Of a stretch of 64,000 nucleotides of DNA, positions 1 to 13,432 are shown piece by piece (within the stretch, counting starts at the first letter, position 1; each line of letters opens with the position of its first letter). The notes below the pieces were generated by a model. That model did not search any database. It saw only the letters and a list, made by a program, of their open reading frames with translations, and was not told where the DNA came from. The stretch spans positions 124,001-188,000 of the forward strand of contig JACFYK010000033.1 of the NCBI GenBank assembly GCA_021292105.1. Direction: 5' to 3'. Position numbers and translations under genes: made by a program. This stretch comes from Anadara kagoshimensis (taxonomy: Eukaryota > Mollusca > Bivalvia > Arcoida > Arcidae).

Positions 1-211
1 TGTTTAAATAACTACGAATAAAATATCGGTATTGCCTTTGTTTATCATATTTTGTGATGGGAGATAGACACATTTAAACAGCAAACATGGCAGTTCATTA
101 AGATAAGAGGCATTAAAAAATGTATGAAAATAACCTCAGGAGTATAAATAGGTATTCTTCATTAAATACAGTACTATAAATGGTAAAATGCGTGCAAAGT
201 ATAAATAACAA

Positions 212-1133
212 GATGTGTTTGTGAAACACTATGCCCCCGGCAGCAAAGTTCATCTATGAAGATAAAATCTTTGGTACCAATCAAAAGGTCTCGCCACAAG
301 GAATACACATGCCAAATATGAAAGCCCTAGCTTAAAAGAGACAAAAGTTATGGACAAGGTTAAATTTGCGCAAGGACAGACCAACAAACAAACAAACAAA
401 CAAACAGACAGACCAAAAACAATATACCCCCGATCTTTCGATCGGGGCATAATAATATGAAAACCCTATCTTAAATAAGATTAAAGTTTAGCCAAAAACT
501 GTTATTTTCTTTAAGTAGGTCAAACGTTAAGGTAAAGGTCAGGAGGTAAAGAATTTTGGCACCAAAAGGTCTCGCCACAAGAAATGCACATGCTAAATAT
601 GAAAGCCCTAGCTTAAAGGAGACAAAAAATATGGCCAATGTTAAAGTTGCAGTGTTATTTTCTGTAAGTAAGTCAAAGAACAAGGCCAAGGTCACAACTT
701 TTAATGCCAATCAAAAGGGCTTGCCAGGAGAAATAAATGTACTAGATATGAACGCCATATCTTAAATAAGCTTAAAGCTATGGCCAAAACTATTATTTTC
801 TATAAAGGTCAAGGTGAAGGTCACGAAGTCATATTTTTTGGTATCAATGAAAATGTCATGTCAGAAGAAATACACATGCCAAATATGAAAGCCCTAGCTT
901 AAATAAGGTTAACGCTATGTCCAAAACTATTATTTTCTATAAATAGGTCAAAAGTCAAGGTCAAGGTCAGGACCTCAAATTTTTTGGTACCAATCAAAAG
1001 GTCTCGCCACAACGAATACACATGCCACATATGACAACCCTAGCTTAAATGAGATAAAAATTATGGTCAAGGTTAAAGTTGCAGTGTTATTTTCTCTAAG
1101 TAGGTCAAAGGTCAAGGTCACAACTTTTGATAC
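212..1133. repeat. GGTCA-rich repeat, 143-bp modules (mirror copy)
   Basis: Mirror of 34,770-35,694. A perfect AGGTCAAAGGTCA lies at 1,102-1,114. Confidence 0.85.
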
Positions 1134-1358
1134 TTTTGACAATTTTTAACGGACGTTACACAACATCTCAATTTTTCAAAAATATGTACATGTACATAAT
1201 TGTGTAAAAATGTACATGACAAACGACACATCTTAGTTAGAAAAATGTGTACAGGTTCTAAAACAAGTACATATTTTTATAATGTGTGAATCATTTTTCT
1301 TATCTGTAAGGTTACCTTGTGATTAACCCCGAGAATTAAATTTCCTTAACTCCTGACC

Positions 1359-1714
1359 CATAGGCGTAGGAGCAGGGGTGGACGGGGGCCCCCAATGTCA
1401 AAGGAGGGGGCAGGCACCAGCAATATAATGTGTGAAATTTTGTATCACAGTTATTTATATAATCTTGCCTTGATATTACAGTATTTTAACCTATCAAAAC
1501 GCTGCAAAATACATTGAAAATGCGTCCAGACAGGACTTAGTTTTGAAAATTATCCGGGAGATGCCCCCAAGACCCCTACCTATGCGAGGGGTTTAGCACC
1601 CCTCTCATACTCTCCCCGCATCATGCCTCTGACACGAGGTCGTACCTGCGGCACGACATAGACATAGCTTCAGGCTGCCCCCCCCCCCAATATTAAAACC
1701 GTCCTACGCCTATG
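1359..1714. mobile_element. MITE with 13-bp TIRs (mirror copy)
   Basis: Mirror of 34,190-34,543. Target duplication tgacc at 1,354-1,358 and 1,715-1,719. The C run here is 11 long against 10 in the other arm. Confidence 0.8.
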
Positions 1715-2786
1715 TGACCGACACATCATTACCCAATTCAAAACAATTATCTACCATTATATCTACAGTAATACTCCAAGGCTAGCTTGAGTTTAACACG
1801 CTGTGTGTACCTTAAGGTTTATTACCCAGTTTGTCTATGGGCCTGTTAAAAGTAGTAATAGTATTAGTAGTAGTAGAAATTGTTTATTAACGTGTCACAA
1901 ATCATACACAACCTTTAGATAAATAACACATTTAGCATTATAAAATACTAGTATATGAAATCCTGCCTAAAACATATGAGACACGATAAAAGTGGTGTTC
2001 AATATTTTACATAAAACATTTAGCATTACAAAATGTATGAGTGGAGTGGAGTAATGGTGTTTGACGTCCCTAATCAATGATATTTAACTTATATCGAGAC
2101 GTCGAGACACATTTCTACTACGTCGATATCGTATGGTTGAACTTCACGGAACTGGCAGTCATTATGAATGGTTCCTAGAGAGTTTTGATCCACTGGAACA
2201 TTGTAGTCTTACAGTATGGGTACCTCATACATGATATTTGATAATTTCCGTCTTGTTCCGGTCGAATTTCCGGTGACAGAATTTTCTATCCCACCTCAGC
2301 CTGAGATCGATCTATTTCTCAAACTAGGCTAGTCAGCGATGTGCATGCCCTCGATACGCAGTGAAAAATCCATACGAATTTCTTTTAGTTTTATTTGTTT
2401 ATTATCCAATTCCAAAATAAATGTATGATTTAATATAAAATGGATAGTACAATGCATGCTACGTAGTCAAATTTCGTAGGCAAGTACTGCTTGTGAAAAA
2501 CATGAATAAACAAGACTCTTGTGAAAACCGGATTTTGATAATAGTTCCGACCACGTTCGGCTTTCGCAAATACATATAACGCTTAGATAGCTTCGTGGTA
2601 CCCAATCCAGTTACATTGAATTACTTTAAATAATACGAAAGTTTTGACAAATTTGGCAATTCAACATTTCCCCACGTTTTTGAAAGACTATGGATTGTTC
2701 ATGCCAGTCATGAGGCATTCACCTTTTTATTCGAAAATAGGTGTAAGAGTAATGACACACATACAGTACAGGCCTGTCGAAAGTTT

Positions 2787-3027
2787 AACACTAAGCTAAC
2801 GAAAATAGGTCGAAGCTCGGCTGCCGAGGGGCCGAGATATAGACAGCTAGTGATCGAAAGCTATTTTTTTCTCGGCCTCTCGACAGCTTGAGGCTGTCCA
2901 AAGCTCGGCAGTTTATTTGGCCCCTCGCCAGCCGAGCTAAGCCACTAGCTAACGAGGAGTCGAGAAGCTATCGAGGGGCGAGCAGCTAACGAGTGGTCGA
3001 GCAGTTGGTCCCTCGTTATTTAGTGTT
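2787..3027. mobile_element. CTCG-rich foldback (mirror copy)
   Basis: Mirror of 32,878-33,118. Confidence 0.65.
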
Positions 3028-4404
3028 GGGCGAGTGGTCGAGCTGTTAAATAAATTTAAATAAATGAAGGGTAAAATATAAATATATTGTTTTAGAAGAC
3101 ATATTTTTCACATGTAGTGTGAATAAATGATATTATGAACAAGACTTAATATACACTTGTAGTCCATTTAATTCCGCCGGATTTTTAAGCGAGTTTTAGA
3201 ATAACAAATATACACATTTGTCCCTTTGTTTGGAACTTAAGGAAACTAATAGAAAATAATAATTAAGGAATGACCTACTATAGACCCAAGAACGTGCCAT
3301 TGGAGATCCTGAGTAATTATTTCTAATTCAAATCCCCATCTTTGAAAAATTTTATGTATGCTAGAATTATCATTATGATACCCCAGGTGCACGTGTATAG
3401 CAAGGGGAAGGAGGGAGGGTGGGATGTGGGTTCCATGAATAGATATCAAATTATCGGTACAATTTATATTACACTGAAGTGTGTTACTTAGAACCCATTT
3501 ATACTCCAAATTTGAAACAATTTAGTAATTAAGTTTCAAAACAAACCTGATTTATAAAATCATTGAGCTGCTTTGTTCATTGATAAAAGGATCTACATCC
3601 CAGAAAATCCAAAAGCCAGCCAAACTCAAGTTTACAGAGCTCATGACCCATTTAAACTTTTTTCAGCTATTCATGATGAGAGTTGATGGGAAGCTCAGTC
3701 AGTAGTGAGTCCTGTTAGGTGGATTGTCCCAGGTTTGCAGCTCAATCGTTGGCAGGACTGAGCCTGCCACTAGTATTGGGAAGGTCCCACGTTTTAGTCC
3801 AGGTTTATCCGCTGCATTTGTTCCCTATCCTGTTTTATACACTTCTTATTGATTTCAAGGATAAATCTTACACACAAATCCATGTTGCAGTATTGCAAGT
3901 ACTTCTGATTTGCATTGTACATGTGTACCATAATTTGCACACTTTATAACATTTTTAAATTATGATGACCTTTAGCGTGCTATACTACTTTGATCATTTG
4001 TCCACATACTTGCAGATACACATTGCAGACCAGTCAGTCCATTATACTGATACCTAGCTAACCAGTATAGGCCCACTGCATGGAAATTGGAAAATCAATT
4101 TTAGTCAAATCCACTGCAGTGAGGCAACTTAGGTTTGAAGGTTAACATATTAACCATGTTAACCAGTAGGTCATTGGTGGTTTTGCAGATCGTTTGTCAG
4201 TACCTTTCCAAAGATTGTTAGTTTTTTTCCTGAAACTCCAGTTTCCTCCACCATTTCTGAAATGTCTGTCTTGATATAAAACAAATAGGCTTTACTTGGT
4301 CTTAAAACAAAATTACCCCACTTAGCCATTACCCAAGTAATATGCAGGAGTCGTCATACTCAAAGAACTTTAATTTTGATTGCAAACCTCAGTTGTGAAT
4401 TGGT

Positions 4405-4524
4405 GTCATATACCATTTTTTGAATTTAATCATAAAATACATTCAAAAAATGGTATATGACAATATTGTCATATACCATTTTTTGAATGTATTTTATGAT
4501 TAAATTCAAAAAATGGTATATGAC
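4405..4524. mobile_element. 120-bp nested palindrome (mirror copy)
   Basis: Mirror of 31,381-31,500. The flanks read gaattgg before and ttggcatc after. Confidence 0.85.
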
Positions 4525-5077
4525 ATTGGCATCCAAAATTAGCAAATTTTGGTCATTTGCAAAGAATGCAAAGAGCTGTGGAATATTTCAAAAATTTTGA
4601 ATTTTTTTATTATCTACTGAAATTCACTTGTTTCCAGTGTAAAATCAAGAATTTGCATGCTATATTATTGAGATAAATGGACATAACTCTTGAAAACCAT
4701 TATTCAGAAATCTCAAAAAGTGCTAATGGCATCACAATTGCAAAAATCATGTCATTGCTTTTAGGATACATTAAAATGTGTATTTATGCAGAGTCATACA
4801 GTCAAAGTTGATGAATATTGTTTGTGTAAAATGTATTTATGCATTTTACACAAAGTTTTGCCATGTTTATGCTTTTAAGGATGGAATACACTGTCAGATG
4901 AAAGACAAATTGAAATTTATATTGGATGTGGATACTTTTGCCAGGTACTATGCACATAGAAATGAATGTCTTCAGGAGAGGGCTCAAAAATTTGTTCTGT
5001 TTCAATCTTATCCACCATAACTATTGAATATATATGTGTATTGTTCTGCAATTTCATAATAGCCAGTGATAAGTACA

Positions 5078-5079
<2 letters not shown>

Positions 5080-5136
<57 letters not shown>
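5080..5136. repeat. (AAT)n microsatellite
   Basis: Mirror of 30,764-30,824. It ends in an imperfect unit ('aatatc') not present in the third copy, and accounts for the five-base offset change between 1-8,000 and 56,002-64,000. Confidence 0.98.
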
Positions 5137-5137
<1 letters not shown>

Positions 5138-6199
5138 TCTTGACTTGATGAATTAAATGTAAAACCCCATTTAATCAATGACATATCTTAATTAAGAAGA
5201 TGATGATTAAATAAAACTTATTATTAATTCATCACAAATTAACATTTCCTCAAAATTGCTGACTTGACTGTGTGGATTGTAGGGTTGTTTATTTGGAATG
5301 CATCAACTTCTACCATAATTGATATCAATAAAATACTGATGATGCTAGATTACTCCTTATTCCTTATTAAACAACATTCTTCATATTTTAAACCTCAATT
5401 CACTGAATTCAATTAATATCCATCTACATTTTGATTGTAACACTACAGAATATAAGAATCTGAAACTTAGGCATTTAATGAGCTATTTTGCATATTTTTC
5501 TTTTCATTTACTTCAGTTTGAAAGCACTATTCAACTAGTAGAGATTGCTAGTACTCTGTCACAGATAAGTCCTCAAAAATTATTAATTCAGTTATTCTTA
5601 AGCTTTTTCAGTGAAAATAAATAAACCCTTTGAATATTTACAGTTTTTCTCCACAAAATGTTAAGTAAAAACAAGTATTTAGAACTTCAAGAATGATTGC
5701 AACAGCTTTGACTGGCTTTGGTCTACTCTATAATGTGGAAGGATTCTATCGTGTCTATACACTTGTCATTTTCCTGCTTTTATCGTAAACTTTACGAGGG
5801 TTAATTAGACTCAGGAATGAGAACCTCAACATTTACTTCTGATATTTCAATTTAAAAGTCAAGATATTTTTTCATTTATAACAAGACAGGCAGTTTTGGG
5901 ATGGTGGAATGTAGTAATGGTGTTTTATGCCCTAATCAATATTCTTTCACTTATACCGAGACAGTCAGTTCTGGGATGGTGGAGTAGAGTAATGTTGTTG
6001 TACTCCCCAGTCAAGATTATTTCACTTACATCGATATGGTCAGTTCTGGAATGGTGAAGTGGAGTAATGGTGTTTTATGCCCAGGTCAATATTCTTTCAC
6101 TTATAGGGAGTTTGAAAGTCTATAATATCCATGTCGTACATTTCGTTGAAAATAGTTTAAAATTCTCCACCATGTAATAATCTGTGGGGAATGCAGATT

Positions 6200-7586
6200 A
6201 TTAACCACAACAAGAGGCCCAATAGGGCCTGTAATGCTCAACTGGCAGATTACTTGAATCCAAAATGGCATTTTCTGTAGTTTGCTCATTGTAGTAATGG
6301 CATCCATCCTGAAATACGAGCTGGTTGCCTGGTTCAAACTTTAGTCTACCCCACCTAGGGATCTTCCACACTAAATCTAGTTCCAGTTGGCCAATGGTTT
6401 CAGAGAAGACAATTTTCAAAGAATTGATTAAATATGACACCTCATTTCCATAATTCTTGTAAATTGGGTCAAAAACCCATTACATTTGTTGAATGCGCCA
6501 CAATGGCTATTAAACCGTTTTTACTATTTAAAGTTACGGCGGCCATATTGGATGTCGGACGGGGTCGCCTGATACAGTGGTTTCAGAGGAGAAGATTTTC
6601 AAAGAATTGATTAAATATAACACTTCATTTGCATTATTTGTGAAAAACAGGTAAACGAAACATTTCTCTGAAAAACTTTTTACATATGTTAAATGCCCCG
6701 TTATCTACTTTGTACATTTCAAATTTGAACGAAATTGGTTGAAAATTGGATCCACAATGGCTTTTAAACCGTTTTTACTATTTATAGGAACGGCGGTTAT
6801 CTTGGATGTCGGACGGGGTCGCCTGGTACAAATTTTAGTCTACCCCACCTAGGGACCTTCCACACCATTTTTGGTTCCAGTCGGCCCAGTGTTTTCAGAG
6901 GAGAAGATTTTCAAAGAATTGATTAAAATATAACACCTCATTTGCAATATTAGTGAAAATTTGGTCAACGAAAAATTTCTCGGAAAAAACCCGTTAAATA
7001 TGTTAAATGCCCTGCTATCTTCTTTGTACATTTCGAATTTGAACAAAATCGGTTTAAAATTGGATCCACAATGGCTATTAAACCGTTTTTACTATTTATA
7101 GTAACGGCGACCATCTTGGATATCGGACGGGGTCGCATGGTAAAAACTTTAGTCTACCCCACCTAGGGACCTTCCACACCATATTTGGTTCCAGTTGGCC
7201 CAGTGGTTTCAGAGGAGAAGATTTTCAAAGAATTGATTATTGAATAATTAATGAAAAATTGGGTCAAAGAAAAATTTTTCGGAAAAACCCGTTACACATG
7301 TTGAATGCCCCGCTATCTACTTTGTACATTTCAATTTTGAACAAAAACGGTGAAAAATGAATTAACAATGGCTATTTATGTGTTTTTACTATTTATAGTA
7401 ACAGCGGCCATCTTGGATGTCGGGCGGGGTCGCCTGGTACAAACTTTAATCTATTCAACCTAGGGACTTTCACACCAGAGGAGAAGATTAAAGTTCACGC
7501 ACGGACACACGGACGCACGCACTCACGCACACACGCTTCACCATGCCATAAGCTCAGCTGGCTATAACCAGTTAAGCTAAAAACTA
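6200..7586. repeat. Interspersed repeat, 230-315 bp modules (mirror copy)
   Basis: Mirror of 28,316-29,702, with modules in the opposite orientation ('ggatgtcggacggggtcgcc'). Confidence 0.85.
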
Positions 7587-8485
7587 AAATAAATGTATTC
7601 TTTTTTTCAAATGTTTATTGCCGAAAGTTAACATTTAATTTTTGATATAATTAATAATAACAAAATACAGTTTCTAAATAATGTTGTTATGAGTAAAAAA
7701 TATTCATTAATAATTTTCCCACAATGAATAAATCCATTAAAATATAAATTTCTAATATTTTCTCTATTTTCTTAATACCAAAATCATAAATTTTTTTGAT
7801 AAAACTCACAAAACTCTCCCTTCCCGTCTCTACACATTCTTTTATCAAACTGAACTCCTCCCACTCTCACCCATCACTTTAACCTTATACCAAGTACTAG
7901 CTTTCCAAAAAAGCTTGCCTGACTAATCATTCATTTATAGGATTAATTGAATATATGTTCAATACACGATATTGTTTGCATGTGCAAAGATGTTAGTGGT
8001 GTTTTGGTATTGTAACACATTATTTAATTTTCTTATGTAAAAATGGTTAATTAGGAGATTTTAAAGAGTTAAATCAGGAAGTTAATGTGAAAAAGTAAAA
8101 ATAATGAGAGAATAAGCATCTGAAGACAGTGCTTAAAATGCAATGTATTACACAATTTTTATGCAACCGATCGTAGATCAGGCAAATTAAAATGTGAAAG
8201 ATCAATGAGCATGACATATGTAAATGTTGAGATATATGATACCTCACGCAGATGGTATCTTGTTGAAAACTTGATGTTTGAATTCATATTAAGCGTGAAT
8301 GTTACATAAAGAAAATTTTCATTTGAAAGAGTATGATGTAATAAATATAGTAAACAACAGACAAAAATAATCTGGATGAGGTCTAATGCCATTTAAAACA
8401 AAAATTACTCAATCTAAGAATGGTGTTACTTCATTTGAACACCTAGTGTATACATATAACTGATAATTTTCTGAAACGTCTTTGA

Positions 8486-8797
8486 CCACTATGGTAGCTC
8501 AGTTGATACAGTGCTTTCTACGTATGTGGGAGGTCAGGGTTCAAAGCCAGGCCTGGTCAGAACAAGACTTAAAATGGTATTGACTAAACTCGCCATTTAG
8601 AAATAAAAGTCACGGTGTCCTTCTAAATAGACCTTAAAAACCTTCGCCTCGTTTAACGGTAGGCATGACACACTAAAGAGTCCTCCCTGAGTGCACTGCA
8701 AAGGTAAAAATTTCTGTCAGTTCACCTTTAGCTGGTGAAGTCTCGATATAAGTGAAATATTCTTGCCTGGGATGTAAAATCTCATTCAATCAACCTC
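8486..8797 (+). mobile_element. tRNA-derived SINE with target-site duplication (mirror copy)
   Basis: Mirror of 27,105-27,416. Target duplications are aaacgtctttga (8,474-8,485) and aaacgtcgttga (8,798-8,809). The A box is near 8,492-8,507 and the B box near 8,549-8,560. Confidence 0.85.
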
Positions 8798-9013
8798 AAA
8801 CGTCGTTGAATAACTATCAATAAATTGCTAAATGTAATATTCATTTTTCCATTACCTCTTTGGAAAACGTTAAAACTACTCGGATAGCACTAGTAAAGCC
8901 TAAGTATACTACAAATAAGCATATATTAAACGATCTTATACTACTAATTAAAGCTACTTTTTAAAGAAATATTAGTTACAATAACGAGTAACTAGAAAAC
9001 TCGTCCGATCATT

Positions 9014-9391
9014 CGATTATCATCCCGGCAACCCAATTATGTCACCCGTCATTATGAATATATAAGGGGAGGTTAATTAAACGGCGGCATGCAAATATGG
9101 TGTACTAGAGAGAGTAGCTATACCGCGACAGGTCGAGTTGCGCAGTAATTCAGTTTCTAAAAATATCCCCGACCGCTTGATCCTTGGTGTAGATTTCGAT
9201 TATAATCCCGGCAACCCAATTATATCACCCGTCATTATGAATATATAAGGGGAGGTTAATTAACCGGCGGCATGCAAATATGGTGTACTACACAACATGT
9301 GGAGAGAGTAGCTATACCGCGACAGGTCGAGTTACGCAGTAATACAGTTTCTGAAAATATCCCCGACCGCTTGATCCTTGGTGTAGATTTC
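9014..9391 (+). repeat. Tandem duplication with TATA-like box and octamer (mirror copy)
   Basis: Mirror of 26,511-26,889. Copy one is 9,014-9,196 with the TATA-like box at 9,054-9,067 and the octamer atgcaaat at 9,089-9,096. Copy two is 9,197-9,391. Confidence 0.6.
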
Positions 9392-9643
9392 ACATTTTTT
9401 TTTTCTTCAAAGTTATTTTATGATAAAAAGCAGTTTTTAGGCAAGTACTGACATAAGTTTTCATTAGAATTTAATTAAAACATACAAATCTCCTGATAAA
9501 TGTAACACGTCTGGTCATACCACACATAAACAAAAATGGTCTTTCATACTTAAATTTGACCGTAAAATAGTCATTATACTTTAAAGTGAACGTTATCTTT
9601 TATCTTCAAGCAGATCAAATTCTAACAATATTGACAATATCAG

Positions 9644-9646
<3 letters not shown>

Positions 9647-9700
<54 letters not shown>
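9647..9700. repeat. (AC)n microsatellite
   Basis: AC run, mirror of 26,203-26,255. Confidence 0.98.
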
Positions 9701-10345
9701 TTTGCCTTTCAGTCAGTTCTGAGATGATGTAATCGATTAATGGTGTTAACACCCAAGTCAATATTTTTCTTGTATAGAGATGGTCAGTTCTGGGATGGTG
9801 GAGTGGAGTTTAACTTATTTCAAGACTGTCAGTTCTGGGATGGTGGAGTGGATTACTGGTGTTGTACTCCCCAGTCAATAGTAGCAAGGCGGTTAGTTCT
9901 GGAATGGTGGAGTAATGGTGTTTTACGCCCCAGTCAATATCTTTACAGTTATATCGAGGGGGTCAGTTCTGGGATGGTGGAGTGGAGTAATTGTGTTTTA
10001 TGCCTTGGTCAATATTTCATTTACATTGAAATGGTCAGTTCTCGGATGAGTCAGACCCGGTCGGGTTCGAACCCAAGACTTCCCACTTGCAGTTGTATAG
10101 AGGCAGTCATTTCTGGGATGAGGGAGTAATAAAAATGGTGTTTTAGAACCGTCAAGATTTTTTTCATGAATTCACTTGTCAAGGCAGTCAGTTCTGAGAT
10201 GGTGGAGGAAAACGGAGTACCATAAGAAACTGACAGCGAGCAAACAAATTATGTAGGTAGAGTCATTGTGATCGGTAGAGCGGCGCTATAGATCACTTAG
10301 TCGTCTAAATCCCTCTGAGATAGTGGAGGAAACAGGAGTGCCCTT
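9700..10345. repeat. Tandem SINE-tail modules (mirror copy)
   Basis: Mirror of 25,560-26,200. Plus-strand units start 'cagttctgggatggtggagt'. The B-box-like gggttcgaaccc is at about 10,062-10,073. The units are followed by two 'tggaggaaa(c)aggagt'-type segments at 10,200-10,345. Confidence 0.7.
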
Positions 10346-10639
10346 AGAAAACAACTTGCTTTCAGTAAGCAAATTTAGTTGATGTATCCACGTTGACTAT
10401 GAATAAGAATAGGAAGTATCAGTGACATAATATCGAGACAGTCAGTCATTAATATGTTTAAAAAAAATATGATTTCTTAGCAATTAAGTATTTAAAATTG
10501 TAAAATATATTTGAAAAATAATTGTAGACTGAATTGTAATTCAATTTTTGTACGATTCGGCACAAATGACATGCACGTTATTGCACCTATGGGGATAATA
10601 ATAGGTAAATAAACACGCTCACACAGACGTACTGAATGA

Positions 10640-11489
10640 TTATACTACATCAAAATTGTTTAGAATGATCATCTTGACAAAAGCTTGCTCAAGTTCGTAT
10701 ATTGGCTATGTTGGGTAAAAAATAGGTCACTAGGTCAAATTATATTCAAACCTTGTTAACACTCTTGAAGCCCTAATTTTGGTCTTATTTTCATCAAAAT
10801 TGTTCAGAATGATCCTCTTGACAAAAACTAGCTGAATTTCGTATTTAGGCCATCTTGGTTCAATAAGTAGGTCACTGGGTCAAGTTACAGGAGAACCTTG
10901 TTAACACTCTTGAAGTGTCAATTTTACTCCAATCTTCACTAAAATTGCTCCGAATGGTCCTTTTGACAAAAACTAGCTTCAGTTCGTATATGGGCCATAT
11001 TGGGTCAATAAGTAGGTCACTGGGTCAAATTATAGTTAAACCATGTTAACACTCTTAAAGCTCCAACTTTGGGTTAATCTTCATGAAAATTGTTCAGAAT
11101 GATCCTCTTGAAAAAAGCTAGCACAAGTTCATATATGGACCATGTTGGGTCAATAAGTAGGTCACTGGGTCAAATTATAGTAAAACCTTGTTAACATTCT
11201 TGAACTGCCAGTTTTAGTCTAATCTTCACTAAAACTGCTCAGAATGATCTTCTTGACAAAAGCTAGTTCAAGTTCGTGTATGGGCCATGTTGGGTCAATA
11301 AGTAGGTCACTGGGTCAATTATAGTAAAACCTTGTTAACACTCTTAAAGCGCCAATTGTTGTCCATCAGGATTGTTCATTTCCTATTGAAGAACACTGTT
11401 AGCCTTCTTGATCTAACATTGGTTGAAAATTTTGCTAAATTTAAATGATTCTCAGGTGAGCGTCCAGGGCCTCATGGCCCTCTTGTTTA
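10640..11489. repeat. Interspersed repeat with 145-bp modules (mirror copy)
   Basis: Mirror of 24,413-25,262. Here the modules read 'aataagtaggtcactgggtc' on the plus strand, and the end hairpin is near 11,466-11,481. Confidence 0.85.
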
Positions 11490-12452
11490 ATAACATCAGC
11501 TGTTGTTTTAATAGGTGGTGGTAGTGAATGAGATATTGGAATATTATTTACATCATAATTTATACCAATATTTTTATTTTTATCCGCTATAATAATTTCG
11601 TTATTATAATTTATAATTTTACCAATTCTTAATTTCATATCAGCGGGTGACATATATAAACCAACACCGTAAACAAAATTTACTTTACTACGTGCATGTC
11701 GATTGATAGTTAGAAATTTGAGTTGAAATATCTAGAGGACTATTTATCGCATCAATAATATTTGAAAAAAATTGTTTTTGTGCATCAAAAGCAGTTCCTA
11801 CACCTATTATATTTGTTCTAGCCTGTGCTTGTGAACTTAGAATTGCCCAACAATAAATTCTTATAGATTCATTAATTCGTTCTACACCGGCTTTAGTAAA
11901 CCCATCAGAATTATCAAGAATAAATGTAGTCCATCCATTTAATATTTTTTCTTCAAAAAAAAATAGATAGAAGTTCTTAAAAGTACTACATTAGATTGAC
12001 GTTGTGTCCAAATTGTATTTGGATCTACTTTAAACTCAAACTTCTTTCTTATAATTATTATATACAGGATTCCAATTTTTATTATGTAGAAGACAAACTT
12101 CTAATTCAGCTAATATTCTTCTTGTTTGATAATAAACATGAAATAAAAATAGTGATCCTACTAATCCTTTTGATTTTAAATGATTATTATAATCTACTCC
12201 ACAACCAGTGGTTGCACACCATACAGCAAAATTTAATTGATTTTGCCAAAACATAAAAGTATTTGTTTGAAATCGTTGAGTAATATCATAAGATTTTATA
12301 TTTAATAATAAATATTCATCGAATATATTTTCAAATAAAATATTAAAACTTTCACCATTTGATGAAACAATAATAAATTGTTTTACTATATTTAAATTAA
12401 TTTTTTCTTCAAATTTTGCCGCATATTGTCCTGGTTTAATTAGCTGATTCAT
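11481..12452 (-). pseudogene. Capsid-like protein (fossil, mirror copy)
   Basis: Mirror of 23,449-24,420. The minus-strand open stretches are 12,036-12,452 and 11,441-11,653; the latter runs past the end of the fossil into the adjoining repeat. Confidence 0.55.
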
Positions 12453-12477
12453 TATAAATAATTTTTTTCATTTTTTA

Positions 12478-13022
12478 TTTTATTTTTTAATATAATCAAC
12501 ACTAGCTTTATATATTAATCCACCTACTAAAATAATTAAAACCAATAAATTACTAGCTACCCATCCTAAAACTTTAATACCTGTTGATAATAACGATGAA
12601 ACAACAGAACCGAAAATACCTGGTAATGCTTCTGCTGCTTTTCCTGCTAATCTAGATAATAATTTACTAATATTATTTAATTGTTTTTTTATCCAATTTT
12701 TATCTTTCTTTTTCCCGCCATTACCCGTAATTGTAGTTTTTGGAATTAAAGCTTCTACAATTACATTCCAAAAGCAGTTAAAACACTAAAAATTGTAATT
12801 CCTTGTTCCCTAAATAATGTTTTTATTCTTTCCCCTAATGTTGTATCTTCATTTAATACTTTATCTATTGTTTCTTTAATTCTATTTATTTGAGTACGTG
12901 ATTTTTCTCTTTTAATAGATACTATTTCATTTGAGATACGTCTTTGCTCTTTTAATTTTTCTATTCGTTCATTTATTCTTTCTATTAAGTCACCATCATT
13001 ATTTTCTTTAGTTGCAACAGGG
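12478..13022 (-). pseudogene. Coiled-coil plus membrane protein (fossil, mirror copy)
   Basis: Mirror of 22,880-23,430 on the minus strand, directly upstream of the capsid-like piece at 11,481-12,452. Confidence 0.6.
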
Positions 13023-13027
13023 TTATG

Positions 13028-13432
13028 TGAAGCCTAAACTAGAAAGATCACTTAAAAAGTTTTATGGACACCATCACAATCTTATCGATAAATATGACAT
13101 TTCTGTGTCTGAAATTATTTCAGATATATTTATAGTCACTTAATTTTACACAATGTGTTTTCTCTCACTCGATTTGAGAATTACATGGATGTTGCTGCCT
13201 TCTGCAGCTCCCATGATATTTTACCAAGTTCGTTGTTCATTAATGTCGCACGACGGGTGTTGCTAGCAAAACAGGAGACGCTTACTCTTCCGGAGCACCT
13301 GGTCTCGCCTCCATTAACTGGGGGTTTGTGCGTTTTTTTTTTGAACTGTGCATTGTCTGTTGTTTATTATTTAAGGACTTTTCCTCTTGTTTAATGCTTA
13401 GGACTTTTGTGTTGGTTTAGCCCATTTTATTT
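13028..13432 (+). mobile_element. 5'-truncated LINE, 3' end (mirror copy)
   Basis: Mirror of 22,473-22,873. The end of the coding part is at 13,033-13,143 (plus strand, stop TAA), followed by the 3' untranslated segment and a T-rich end near 13,432. The 79-codon open frame at 13,155-13,394 lies within the untranslated part and is probably not a gene. Confidence 0.5.

Noticed and set aside
4966-5148. Poly-asparagine protein
   Set aside because: It is translation of the AAT microsatellite; the three copies differ in length and frame.
8486-8565. Functional tRNA gene
   Set aside because: The A and B boxes are present but the stem pairing is decayed, and the segment is the head of a SINE with target duplications.
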